DNA of 32,983 nucleotides from contig JAGWSB010000020.1 of NCBI GenBank assembly GCA_028876375.1, positions 1-32,983 on the forward strand, in the 5' to 3' direction. The notes below the pieces were generated by a model that was not told where the DNA came from, made no database searches, and saw nothing but the letters and a program-made list of their open reading frames with translations. Source of the DNA: Chloroflexota bacterium (GTDB taxonomy: Bacteria > Chloroflexota > Limnocylindria > P2-11E). A program made the translations under genes and the position numbers. Numbering within the stretch: position 1 is the stretch's first letter; each line of letters begins with the position of its first letter. Below are positions 15,858 to 24,098 of the stretch, one piece after another.

Positions 15858-16451
15858 GTGACCGCGGTGGAGAAGCCTCGCCCCGACGAGCCCATGCCGC
15901 AGAGCGAGGCGGACGAAGGCGGACAGTTCTCCTGGCGCGCGTTCCTCGAGATCGTCCAGGCGCTCGCTCTCGCCGTCATCATCTCGGTCTTCCTCAACCT
16001 GTTCGTTGTCCAGGTGACCGAGGTCCGGCAGCGGAGCATGGAGCCGACGCTGCACCAGTCGGACCGCGTGATCGTGAGCAAGATCGACTACCGGCTCGGC
16101 GCGCCGAAGCCCGGCGACATCGTGGTCTTCAACCCGACGACGGACACGACGATCCCCTTCGTCAAGCGGGTCGTCGCGGTCGCCGGGGACGTCGTGGACC
16201 TGCGCGGGGGTCAGCTCTACGTGAACGGGAAGCCGGCCGTATTCCCCGACGCGCACGGCCTCAATGCTCCGCAGTCGCCGCAGATCCGCTATCCGTACAC
16301 GATCCCGCCCGGCGAGTTCTTCGCGATGGGCGACAACCGGGAGGCGTCGTCGGATTCGCGCTCCTTCGGGGCGCAGCCCGACGACCGGATCATCGGGAAG
16401 GTCCTCCTGCGCTTCTGGCCCTTCGACCGCCTGCGCTTCTTCGCGTGGTGA
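15858..16451 (+). CDS. lepB: Type I signal peptidase
   Basis: A 197-residue membrane serine protease that removes signal peptides on the outer face of the cytoplasmic membrane. After a 25-residue cytoplasmic tail there is one transmembrane helix (about 33-52). The catalytic dyad is S60 in RQRSMEPTL and K103 in FVKRVVAVAG; the C-terminal box is FFAMGDNREASSDSRSFG. The GTG at 15858 is chosen because earlier in-frame sequence lies inside the divergent ParB-like gene. Its stop overlaps the next gene's ATG by one base (TGATG), so it heads an overlapping three-gene run with a DUF971 protein and a molybdoenzyme. Confidence 0.94.
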   Translation: MTAVEKPRPDEPMPQSEADEGGQFSWRAFLEIVQALALAVIISVFLNLFVVQVTEVRQRSMEPTLHQSDRVIVSKIDYRLGAPKPGDIVVFNPTTDTTIPFVKRVVAVAGDVVDLRGGQLYVNGKPAVFPDAHGLNAPQSPQIRYPYTIPPGEFFAMGDNREASSDSRSFGAQPDDRIIGKVLLRFWPFDRLRFFAW

Positions 16452-16768
16452 TGGCCGACGTCTTCCACCGCCCGAGGGACTGGCGGATCGACCCCGGCCG
16501 CCGCGTCTTCGAGGTCACGTGGGACGACGAGAAGGTCACGGAATACGCTTTCGAGGACATGCGCCGCGCCTGCCCCTGCGCCTACTGCGCGGGTGAGGGC
16601 GCGATGGCGGGCACGGTGAACGAGGGGACGCGCTTCACGGAGGAGCAGACGACGATGAAAGAGGTGTACCCGGTGGGCCGGTACGGCCTCACGCCGGTGT
16701 GGGGCGACGCCCACGACACCGGCATCTACACCTTCAAGATGCTGCGGCGCGCGGCGGGGCTCGAATGA
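16451..16768 (+). CDS. DUF971 domain protein
   Basis: A 105-residue protein matching the DUF971 domain, also found as the N-terminal domain of gamma-butyrobetaine hydroxylase-like enzymes. Features are FEVTWDDEKVTEYAFEDMR, the cysteine cluster C41-P-C43-x2-C46 (ACPCAYCAGEG) and GRYGLTPVWGDAHDTGIYTF. The cluster is likely a metal or iron-sulfur site. Members are often near iron-sulfur or molybdenum cofactor genes, which fits the molybdoenzyme directly after it. It starts one base inside the lepB stop and ends in an ATGA overlap with the sulfite-oxidase-like gene. The biochemical role is unknown. Confidence 0.9.
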   Translation: MADVFHRPRDWRIDPGRRVFEVTWDDEKVTEYAFEDMRRACPCAYCAGEGAMAGTVNEGTRFTEEQTTMKEVYPVGRYGLTPVWGDAHDTGIYTFKMLRRAAGLE

Positions 16769-17367
16769 AGCTGTTCACGAAGAAGGGCGACCTCCCCGAG
16801 GAGGTCCAGAAGCGCGTCCCGCCGGGCCAGTACCTCACCGAGAAGTGGCCCGTCCTCCACTACGGCCCCGTCCCGTCCTTCGATCCGAAGCGGTGGGACT
16901 TCCGGGTCTGGGGCCGCGTCGAGAACGAGCTGCGCTGGTCGTGGGAGGAGTTCCAGAAGCTGGAGCAGCGGCTGGTGCAGGCGGACATGCACTGCGTGAC
17001 GACGTGGTCGCGGCTCGACCAGAAGTGGGAGGGCATCCCCTTCTCGAAGGTCCTCGAGCTGGCGAAGCCGCTCCCCGACGCGAAGTTCGTCATCTCGCAC
17101 TGCGAGCACGGCTTCACGGCGAACGTCCCCATCGAGGCGGTGCGGGACGACGACGTGCTCATCGCGCTGCGCGCGAACGGCGAGCCGCTCACGCCGGAGC
17201 ACGGCTCCCCGGCGCGGCTCGTGGTCCCGAAGCTGTACGCGTGGAAGAGCGCGAAGTGGCTGCGCGGGATCGAGCTCTCGACGGACGACAAGCCCGGATT
17301 CTGGGAGCGCAACGGCTATCACAACACCGGCGACCCGTGGAAGGAGCAAAGGTACTGGGGCGACTGA
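16765..17367 (+). CDS. Sulfite oxidase-like molybdopterin oxidoreductase
   Basis: A 200-residue protein resembling the molybdopterin domain of the sulfite oxidase/MsrP group. FDPKRWDFRVWGRVENELRW opens the fold. The molybdenum ligand is C77 in DMHCVTTWSR, and ISHCEHGFTANVP and LVVPKLYAWKSAKWLRGIEL are also family segments. It is shorter than sulfite oxidase and lacks an N-terminal heme domain, a dimerisation domain and a signal peptide, as in the compact YuiH-like proteins, so it should be cytoplasmic. The substrate and electron partner are not clear. It overlaps the DUF971 gene by four bases and is followed after 20 bases by an MFS transporter. Confidence 0.9.
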   Translation: MKLFTKKGDLPEEVQKRVPPGQYLTEKWPVLHYGPVPSFDPKRWDFRVWGRVENELRWSWEEFQKLEQRLVQADMHCVTTWSRLDQKWEGIPFSKVLELAKPLPDAKFVISHCEHGFTANVPIEAVRDDDVLIALRANGEPLTPEHGSPARLVVPKLYAWKSAKWLRGIELSTDDKPGFWERNGYHNTGDPWKEQRYWGD

Positions 17368-17387
17368 TCGCGGGCGACGGAGGGAGG

Positions 17388-18869
17388 GTGACCGAGGACG
17401 ACTGGCGCGGCTACGAATGGGTCGCGCTCTCGGTCACGACGGTCGGCGCGCTCCTCGCCTCGATCCAGGGATCCGCGCTCCTCATCGCCCTGCCCGACAT
17501 CCTCGCGTCCCTCAAGGCGGAGTTCCTCACGATCATGTGGGTGCTCCTCAGCTACCTGCTCATCACGACCGCCTGCGTCCCGGTCGTCGGACGCCTCGCG
17601 GACATCTGGGGCCGCAAGACGCTCTTCAACGCCGGCTTCGCCGTCTTCACCCTCGGGTCGCTCATGGGCGGGCTCGCGCAGCCGCAGTTCCACGGCGCGG
17701 ACCTCGTCGTCGCGCGCGTCATCCAGGGCATCGGCGGCGCGCTCCTCTTCACGAACAGCACCGCGATCGTGGCCGACGCGTTCCGGCACGGGCGCATCGG
17801 GCTCGGCCTCGGGACGAACCAGATCGCCTTCGCCGCGGGCTTCCTCCTGGGTCCCGTCGCCGGCGGCCTCCTCACCGCGCTCTCGTGGCGCTGGGTCTTC
17901 CTCGCGAACGTGCCCCTCGGGGTGTTCGGGACGATCTGGGGCATCCGGCGGCTGCGCGAGCCGGTCGCGCCCGCGCGGACCCAGACGCTCGACCGCCTCG
18001 GCAGCCTCACGTTCACCATCGGGCTCGGCCTGTTCCTCCTCGGCCTGTCGATGATCGCGTTCCCGCTCCTCGGCGCGCTCTTCGTCGACGGCGCGACCGT
18101 CATCGGCGCCCTGCTCCTCGTCGCGTTCGTGGCCATCGAGCTCCGCCAGCGACAGCCGATGCTCGACCTGCGCCTCTTCCGCCGGCCCGACTTCGCCTTC
18201 GCTTCCGCGACCGGCGCGCTCAATGGGCTCGCCCGCGGCGCCGTCCTCTTCGTTCTGATCTTCTTCCTGCAGGGTCCGTACGGAAAAGATCCGCTCGCGG
18301 CGGGCCTGCTCATGACGCCGTTCGGCGCCGCGTTCATGCTCGTCGGCCCCGCGTCCGGCTACCTCTCGGACCGCGTCGGCGCGCGCGGCCTCTCGAGCGC
18401 CGGCCTCGCCGTCTCCGCCGTCGGCCTGCTCGGCCTCGCGACGATCCAGGCCGCCACGCCGTACTGGCAGCTCGCCGCCTACATGGCGCTCATGGGCGGC
18501 GGCTCAGGGCTCTTCAGCTCGCCGAACACGAATGCCCTCATGTCCGCGGTGCATCCGCACGAGCGCGGATCCGCCGCGGGCATCTACACGATGCTCAACA
18601 ACACCGGGCAGATGCTCAGCATCGTCGTCGCGTTCCCGCTCGTCCTCAGCCGCATCCCGGAGGACGTGATGTTCCGTGTCTTCCTCTACGGCGGCGGCAT
18701 GGGCGCCGCGCCCGCGGCCCTCGCGACATTCGAAGGCGGAGCGCACGAGGCCTTCCTCGTGTCATTCGTGATCACCCTCGCGGCGGCGGCGGTGTCGGCG
18801 CTGCGGCCGGCGCGGCTGCGACATCAGCGCGAGGACTTCCTCGAGCCGCCGGCGACGGCGGCCAAGTGA
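17388..18869 (+). CDS. MFS drug/solute exporter, DHA2 (EmrB/QacA-type)
   Basis: A 493-residue polytopic protein with about 14 hydrophobic segments, as in the DHA2 group of proton-coupled exporters. Motif A-like GRLADIWGRKTLFNAGF lies between helices 2 and 3, RVIQGIGGALLFTNSTAI is the motif B-like region, and GFLLGPVAGGLL is the motif C-like antiporter segment. The GTG at 17388 is preceded by GGAGGGAGG and begins TEDDWRGYEWVALSVTT. The substrate is unknown. Its position between two molybdoenzyme loci suggests, but does not prove, a shared metabolic theme. Its stop abuts the stop of the convergent molybdenum hydroxylase gene (TGATCA). Confidence 0.92.
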   Translation: MTEDDWRGYEWVALSVTTVGALLASIQGSALLIALPDILASLKAEFLTIMWVLLSYLLITTACVPVVGRLADIWGRKTLFNAGFAVFTLGSLMGGLAQPQFHGADLVVARVIQGIGGALLFTNSTAIVADAFRHGRIGLGLGTNQIAFAAGFLLGPVAGGLLTALSWRWVFLANVPLGVFGTIWGIRRLREPVAPARTQTLDRLGSLTFTIGLGLFLLGLSMIAFPLLGALFVDGATVIGALLLVAFVAIELRQRQPMLDLRLFRRPDFAFASATGALNGLARGAVLFVLIFFLQGPYGKDPLAAGLLMTPFGAAFMLVGPASGYLSDRVGARGLSSAGLAVSAVGLLGLATIQAATPYWQLAAYMALMGGGSGLFSSPNTNALMSAVHPHERGSAAGIYTMLNNTGQMLSIVVAFPLVLSRIPEDVMFRVFLYGGGMGAAPAALATFEGGAHEAFLVSFVITLAAAAVSALRPARLRHQREDFLEPPATAAK

Positions 18870-20852
18870 TCAGCGCGCGGCGATCGCCGCGCGCACGCGC
18901 TCGGGGGTGAGGGGCAGCTCGCGGACTCGCGCGCCGCACGCGGCGAACACGGCGTTCGCGACGGCCGCCGCCGCGGGAACGGCGCCGGGCTCGCCGACGC
19001 CGGACGACGGCGCGCTCGGATCGCCGGCGACCTCGACGTCGATGGAGAGCGGCGCGTCGCGGAACGTCGCGATGCGGTAGGTGTCCCAGCTCGACGTCAG
19101 GACCCGCGGGCCGCGATGCCGGAGCGACTCGAACACGGCCCACGACGCGGACTGCTGCATCCCGCCCTCGATCTGGTTCCGCACGCCGTCGGGGTTCACG
19201 ACCGATCCGGGGTCGACGACCGCCCACATCCGCAGCACGCGCACGACGCCGGACGGCGAGACCTCGACCTCGGCCGCCTCGGCGACCTTCGTCCCGTGGT
19301 ACTCCGTGCACGCGACGCCGAGACCTCGGCGTTCGCCGCGCGGCTTCCCCCACCCCGCGCGCTCGGCGAGGCGCTCGAGGACGCGGCGCAGGCGCGCGTC
19401 ATCCAGGTGGCGCACGCGGAACGCGACGGGGTCCTGCCCGCTCTCGTGCGCGAGCTCGTCCATGAGCGACTCGATCGCGAACACGTTCTCCGATGCGGCG
19501 AGCGATCGGAAGTTCGCCGTGCGCAGCGGCGTGGGCTCGACGTACAGCGTGACGTGCGCGTGCGGGACGCGGTAGGGCGGGACCGCGTTGCGGCCCGTCG
19601 ATTCGCCGCCGTACGACGGATCGAACCCCGAGCTGGTGTGGATGTTCGTGTGCTCGTCGTAGCGCCACGCGGCGATCCCGCCGGACGCGTCGAGCGCGAC
19701 GCTCGCCTCGAGCACGGCCTCCGGCCGGCTCGGCGACCACTGGAACTCCTCCGCCCGCGACCACTGCAGGAGGACCGGGCGACCGACGTTCTTCGAGAGG
19801 ATGACGGCCTCCATCGGCGCGTCGAAGCTCGAGCTGCGGCCGTACGTCCCGCTCCCGAGCGTCAGCACGAAGCGCACCTTCTCGGGCGGCAGGCCGACGC
19901 GCTTCGCGGCGGCCTCGCGCAGACCGAAGGGGCGATGGGTCGAGCCGTAGATCGTCGCGCCGTCCGCGCGCACGTCGGCGACCGCCGCGCTCGGACCGAT
20001 CGGCGCGTTCGCGATCGGCGGGCACACGTAGGTCCGCTCGACCTTCTTCGCGCCCGAGGCGAGGGCGGCGTCGACGCCCTCGTCCTCGCGCAGCGGCAGG
20101 ACGATCGTCTCGCCCTCCGCGGTCGCCGGCACGCTCCAGTCGACGTCGACGGCGTCGGCCGCCGCGCGGGCCTGCTCCTCGCGCTCGGCGACGACGCCGA
20201 CGAGGTCGCCGTCCCGGATGACCGCAACGACGCCGGGCATCGCCTTGGCGGCTGCGTCGTCCACCGCGCGCACCTTCGCGCCGCGCACCGGAGGACGCAC
20301 GACCGCGCCGCGGAGCATCCCCGGGAGACGCACGTCGGCGGCGTAGCGCGCACAGCCGCTCACGATGTCGACCGCTTCGAGCGCCGGGCGCGGCTTCCCC
20401 ATGTACCGCCACCGCTCGCGGGGAAGGAGCGGGACGTCGTCGGGGATCGCGCCGCTCAGCGGCGCGTCGGTGACGAGGTCGGCGTACGCGACGCTCGCGC
20501 CGTCGCCGTCGCGCACGACGCCCTGCTCCGTGCGGAGGCGGTCGGCCGCGACGCCGAGCTTGGAGGAGGCGCGCTCGATCAGCTGGCGGCGCGCGAAAGC
20601 GCCGGCGCGCCGCAGCGTCGGCCCCTCCTGCTCCGTCGAGTGGCTCCCGAAGGTGCCGCGGTCCGGCGGCGTCTGCGCCGTGTCGGCGAGGATCACCTTC
20701 ACGCGCTCGATCGGAACGTCCATCTCGTCGGCGACGATCTGCGCGAACCCGGTGCGGATCCCCTGGCCGAACTCGACCTTGCCCGACAGGACGGTCACGC
20801 TGCCGTCGCGCTCGACGCGGATGCGGCCCTCGAGCCGCGTGCCGTCGATCAC
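18870..20852 (-). CDS. Molybdenum hydroxylase large subunit (xanthine dehydrogenase/IorB-like)
   Basis: A 660-residue molybdopterin-binding subunit of the xanthine dehydrogenase family. It begins with the segment GSVTVLSGKVEFGQGIRTG that precedes the aldehyde oxidase fold in IorB-type proteins. Later signatures are LTLGSGTYGRSSSFDAPMEA, LLQWSRAEEFQWSP and GVGEPGAVPAAAAVANAVF. The glutamate in GVGEPG (about E621) is the catalytic base of the family. With the separate 2Fe-2S subunit it hydroxylates an organic substrate (N-heterocycle, aldehyde or similar) with water as oxygen source. No FAD subunit is present, as in isoquinoline and nicotinate oxidoreductase types. The GTG at 20852 overlaps the small-subunit stop (GTGA). 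The N-terminus is somewhat shorter than usual for IorB, and no Tat signal is visible. Confidence 0.92.
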   Translation of the reverse strand: MIDGTRLEGRIRVERDGSVTVLSGKVEFGQGIRTGFAQIVADEMDVPIERVKVILADTAQTPPDRGTFGSHSTEQEGPTLRRAGAFARRQLIERASSKLGVAADRLRTEQGVVRDGDGASVAYADLVTDAPLSGAIPDDVPLLPRERWRYMGKPRPALEAVDIVSGCARYAADVRLPGMLRGAVVRPPVRGAKVRAVDDAAAKAMPGVVAVIRDGDLVGVVAEREEQARAAADAVDVDWSVPATAEGETIVLPLREDEGVDAALASGAKKVERTYVCPPIANAPIGPSAAVADVRADGATIYGSTHRPFGLREAAAKRVGLPPEKVRFVLTLGSGTYGRSSSFDAPMEAVILSKNVGRPVLLQWSRAEEFQWSPSRPEAVLEASVALDASGGIAAWRYDEHTNIHTSSGFDPSYGGESTGRNAVPPYRVPHAHVTLYVEPTPLRTANFRSLAASENVFAIESLMDELAHESGQDPVAFRVRHLDDARLRRVLERLAERAGWGKPRGERRGLGVACTEYHGTKVAEAAEVEVSPSGVVRVLRMWAVVDPGSVVNPDGVRNQIEGGMQQSASWAVFESLRHRGPRVLTSSWDTYRIATFRDAPLSIDVEVAGDPSAPSSGVGEPGAVPAAAAVANAVFAACGARVRELPLTPERVRAAIAAR

Positions 20853-21307
20853 GTCGCGCCGGCCGCGCGCTGGACGGCGCGGATCGCGCGCCCGTAGACG
20901 CCGCAGCGGCAGAGGTTCGGCGCCAGCGCCTCGCGGATCTCGTCCTCGCTCGGGCTGGGGGTGTGTCCGAGGAGCGCCGTCGCGGAGATGAGCATCCCGC
21001 TCGTGCAGTAGCCGCACTGCATCGCGCTCTCGCGGGCGAATGCATCCTGCACAGGCGAGAGCTTTCCGTCCTGCGAGAGACCTTCGACGGTCACGATGTC
21101 GTGGTCGACGGCCTGGTCCACCGTCATGAGGCACGACGCGACGGCCGCGCCGTCCGCGAGGACGTAGCAGGCGCCGCACTGGCCGGAGCCGCAGCCGAAG
21201 CGCGTCGCGACGAGGCCGAGGTCGTCGCGGAGGACCGCGAGGAGCGTCGCCCGCCGCGGCACGTCGACCTCATGGTCCGCGCCGTTCACGCGGAGGGTGA
21301 GCTTCAT
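20849..21307 (-). CDS. Molybdenum hydroxylase 2Fe-2S small subunit (IorA-like)
   Basis: A 152-residue protein with two 2Fe-2S domains. The plant-ferredoxin-type cluster uses C39, C44, C47 and C59 (RFGCGSGQCGACYVL), and the helical-domain cluster uses C98, C101, C133 and C135 (MQCGYCTSG and NLCRCGVYG). It passes electrons from the molybdenum site of the downstream large subunit to an acceptor, probably a cytochrome or another redox protein, since no flavin subunit is encoded. The ATG at 21307 starts MKLTLRVNGADHEVDV, the normal N-terminus. It is divergent from the substrate-binding lipoprotein gene with 24 bases between, so the two units may share control. Confidence 0.95.
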   Translation of the reverse strand: MKLTLRVNGADHEVDVPRRATLLAVLRDDLGLVATRFGCGSGQCGACYVLADGAAVASCLMTVDQAVDHDIVTVEGLSQDGKLSPVQDAFARESAMQCGYCTSGMLISATALLGHTPSPSEDEIREALAPNLCRCGVYGRAIRAVQRAAGAT

Positions 21308-21331
21308 GGGGCGGGGGTCATACTACCGGCG

Positions 21332-22375
21332 ATGCGGCGGAGGATCGCGGCGATCGTCCTCGGCGCCACGATCGTCGGCGCGTGCGGCGGGACGGCGGCG
21401 CCGACCGCGAGCGCATCGCAAGCGGCCGTGGCCGCGACCGCGACCGCGAGCGCCTCGACGCCGAAGCCGACGCCCTACGCGATCAAGGCGGCCACGCCCA
21501 CGACGAGCGGAGCATTCCTGTGGGCGTACCTCGCGTCGGACACCGGGATCTTCGCCGACAACGGGATCGCCGCCGACGTGAAGTACATCCAGAGCACGGA
21601 GGCGCTCACCGCGCTCATCTCCGGCCAGATCGACGTCTCGCTCGGCGCCGGGAGCGACGTCCTCTCCGCCGCCGTCGGCGGCGCCGACCTCGTCATCGTC
21701 GCCGTGCCCACGCCGACGTATCCGTTCGTGTTCGAGGTCGCTCCGGGGATCACGAAGGCGAGCGATCTCAAGGGCAAGAAGATCGGCGTCGCGAGCATCG
21801 GCAGCTCGTCCGACATCGCGACGAGGGTCGCGCTCAAGAAGCTGGACCTCGATCCGGACAAGGACGTGACGATCGTGGCCGTCGGGTCTGCCGCGTCACG
21901 CACGGCGGCGGCGGTGAGCGGCGCGATCCAGGGCGCGGTGTCGCTCGTCCCCGACAACCTCGTCCTCGAGGACAAGGGCTGGAAGCCGCTCGTCAACCTC
22001 GCCGACCTCGGTCTGCCCGCGGTCCAGAACACCGTCACCGTGCGGCGCGACTTCCTGACCGCGCACCGCGACGTCGTCCAGCGCTTCGTCGACGCGATGG
22101 TCATCGCCATCGCGCGGTCGAAGAAGGACAAGACGGCGTCCTTCGCCGCCCTCACGAAGTGGTCCAAGCTGACCGACCCGCGGCTCATCGAGGCGACGTG
22201 GACGATGTCCACGAAGACGTATCCGGCGCTCCCGTACCCCAAGCCCGAGCTCTTCGCCGATTCGATCAGCGAGCTGAGCGGAAAGAACCCCAAGGTGAAG
22301 GGCTTCGACGTCTCGAAGATCCTCGACGACTCGTTCGTCAAGAGCGCCGGGGACCGGGGGCTCGACAAGCGCTGA
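21332..22375 (+). CDS. ABC transporter substrate-binding lipoprotein (NMT1/SsuA-like)
   Basis: A 347-residue exported binding protein. The signal peptide ends in lipobox cysteine C18 (VLGATIVGACGG), and a Thr/Ala/Pro-rich tether follows. The folded part has NMT1/taurine-nitrate-type features: GAFLWAYLASDTGIFADNGI, VKYIQSTEALTALISGQIDV, and ASDLKGKKIGVASIGSSSD. Such proteins deliver nitrate, sulfonates, pyrimidines or aromatic acids to ABC importers. No permease or ATPase gene is nearby. The start is ATG 21332, with no clear ribosome site. It overlaps the ThDP enzyme gene at its stop and is divergent from the molybdenum hydroxylase, suggesting substrate supply for these enzymes. Confidence 0.93.
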   Translation: MRRRIAAIVLGATIVGACGGTAAPTASASQAAVAATATASASTPKPTPYAIKAATPTTSGAFLWAYLASDTGIFADNGIAADVKYIQSTEALTALISGQIDVSLGAGSDVLSAAVGGADLVIVAVPTPTYPFVFEVAPGITKASDLKGKKIGVASIGSSSDIATRVALKKLDLDPDKDVTIVAVGSAASRTAAAVSGAIQGAVSLVPDNLVLEDKGWKPLVNLADLGLPAVQNTVTVRRDFLTAHRDVVQRFVDAMVIAIARSKKDKTASFAALTKWSKLTDPRLIEATWTMSTKTYPALPYPKPELFADSISELSGKNPKVKGFDVSKILDDSFVKSAGDRGLDKR

Positions 22376-24072
22376 CGCCCGCCCGCGCCGATGCGCGCAA
22401 CGGCGCCGAGGCGATCCTCCAGCTCGTCCGCGCCGCGGGCGCGGAGCGTGTCTTCCTCAACCCCGGGACCGACACCGCGCCGCTCCAGGAGGCGTTCGTC
22501 GCGCTGCGCGAGCGGGGAGAGCCGACGCCGGAGATCGTCTCCTCGCTGTTCGAGAGCGTCTCGCTCGCCGCGGCCCACGCGTACTTCGCGGTCACGCGTC
22601 ACCCGCAGGTCGTCGTCGTCCACGTGGACGTCGGGACGCAGAACCTCGGCGGGAACCTGCACGACGCGATGCGCGGCGAGGCGGGCGTCGTCATCCTCGC
22701 CGGCCGCACGCCGTACACCGTGGACGGGAACGCGCCGGGGCGGCGGTCTCGCCCCGTCAACTGGCAGCAGGACGTGCGCGACCAGATCGGGATCGTGCGG
22801 CCGTACGTGAAGTGGGCGCACGAGCTCGCCCGCGTCGACACGCTCCACCACCTGGTGCCGCGCGCCTTCCAGATCGCGGCGACCGAGCCGTGCGGCCCGG
22901 TGTACATGACCGCGGCGCGCGAGGTCCTCATGCAGCCGATGGACGGCGTCTCGCTCGAGATGGCGCGGCGCGCGCTCCCCGCCGTCACGCCGGCGGCCGA
23001 CCGGCGCGCCATCGAGGCTCTCGCCGCGCGGATCGCCGACGCCCGCGCGCCGATCGCCGTCGCCGGCCGCGTCGGTCGCCACGTCGGCGCCGTCGCCGAC
23101 CTCGTGTCGCTCGCCGAGCTCGTCGGCCTCCCGGTCATCGATACCGGCGACGCGCTCAGCTTCCCGACGTCGCACCCGCTCCGGGCGTCGCCGCAGGAGA
23201 TCCGCGAAGCCGACGTCGTGCTCATCCTCGACGCCGACGTGCCGTGGCTCCCGCCCGACGACGCGCCGCCGGCGTCCGCCTTCGTCGCGCAGATCGACAT
23301 CGATCCGAACAAGTCGACGATCCAGCTGTGGGGCTTCCCCGTCGACCTGCCCATCCAAGCGGACACGGCCAAGGCGCTCCCGCGGCTGCGCGCGGCGCTC
23401 GAGACCGCCGGGACGAACGAGAGACGCGCGCGCTGGGCCGCCCGGCGCGCCGCGCGTCCCGCGCGTCCCTGCCCCGAGGCCCCGCCGGCGGAGCGAGCGC
23501 GCCGTCCGCTCAGCCTGGACTGGATCGGCGACGCGCTCGGGCGCGCGCTGCCGGCGGACGCGATCGTCGTCGACGAAGCCGTCACCTCCAGCGACCGCCT
23601 GCGGCCCTGGCTGCGGCGCGAGCTGCCCGGGACGTACCTCGACTCGAGCGGGAGCGGGCTCGGCTGGGGGCTGGGGGCCGCGCTCGGCGCGAAGCTGGCG
23701 TCGCCCGCGCGCGACGTCGTCGCGCTCGTCGGCGACGGATCGTTCCTCTTCGGCTCGCCGGTGCCCGCCCTCGCGATGGCCGCCGCGAACGCCGCGCCTT
23801 TCCTCGCGGTCGTCCTCGACAACAGCGGCTATCGCGCCAGCCAGCGGCCGGTGCAGCAGCTCTTCCCCGCCGGCGCGTCGGTGCGCGCGAACGCGTATCC
23901 CGCGGTGCGCTTCGAGATGGCGCCCGACCACGCCGCGCTGGCGCGCAGCTGCCACGCTTTCGGCGAGCGCGTCGAGGATCCCGCGGAGCTGCCGGCCGCG
24001 ATCGACCGCGCGCTTCGCGCGACGCGCGACGGCAGCGCCGCCGTGCTCGACCTGGTCCTCGCCCCTATCTGA
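22372..24072 (+). CDS. ThDP-dependent enzyme, acetolactate synthase-like, probable CTG start
   Basis: About 566 residues with the three-domain build of ThDP-dependent decarboxylases and carboligases. E61 (SSLFESVSLAAAHAY) is the expected cofactor-activating glutamate. The cofactor motif runs from G454-D455-G456 (LVGDGSFLFG) to N484 (LDNSGYRAS). The middle domain covers about residues 190-330. Substrate class cannot be fixed: acetolactate synthase, benzoylformate or oxalyl-CoA decarboxylase and sulfoacetaldehyde acetyltransferase share this frame. The frame has no ATG, GTG or TTG from 22372 to 22624, by which point the E61 segment is already lost, and upstream ones lie deep in the lipoprotein gene. 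CTG at 22372 overlaps its TGA and is the best start. An undetected frameshift is the alternative. Confidence 0.87.
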   Translation: MTPARADARNGAEAILQLVRAAGAERVFLNPGTDTAPLQEAFVALRERGEPTPEIVSSLFESVSLAAAHAYFAVTRHPQVVVVHVDVGTQNLGGNLHDAMRGEAGVVILAGRTPYTVDGNAPGRRSRPVNWQQDVRDQIGIVRPYVKWAHELARVDTLHHLVPRAFQIAATEPCGPVYMTAAREVLMQPMDGVSLEMARRALPAVTPAADRRAIEALAARIADARAPIAVAGRVGRHVGAVADLVSLAELVGLPVIDTGDALSFPTSHPLRASPQEIREADVVLILDADVPWLPPDDAPPASAFVAQIDIDPNKSTIQLWGFPVDLPIQADTAKALPRLRAALETAGTNERRARWAARRAARPARPCPEAPPAERARRPLSLDWIGDALGRALPADAIVVDEAVTSSDRLRPWLRRELPGTYLDSSGSGLGWGLGAALGAKLASPARDVVALVGDGSFLFGSPVPALAMAAANAAPFLAVVLDNSGYRASQRPVQQLFPAGASVRANAYPAVRFEMAPDHAALARSCHAFGERVEDPAELPAAIDRALRATRDGSAAVLDLVLAPI

Positions 24073-24094
24073 CACCCATCGACCAGGGGCGTCA
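24070..24094. terminator. Weak bidirectional hairpin between convergent genes
   Basis: TGACACCC and GGGCGTCA form a stem of seven base pairs and one mismatch (A74/C90) around a nine-base loop, in the gap between the ThDP gene stop and the DUF3105 gene stop. It begins on the TGA itself. It is a plausible but weak terminator. Confidence 0.3.
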
Positions 24095-24098
24095 CGCG

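Noticed and set aside
13719-16256. A single 845-residue protein joining kinase and ParB-like regions
   Set aside because: The upstream half is out of frame with the ParB-like protein and Arg-rich, and the kinase begins cleanly near 14753.
20849-22375. A missing FAD subunit as evidence of a broken hydroxylase
   Set aside because: Two-subunit isoquinoline/nicotinate-type enzymes lack it, so absence is normal.
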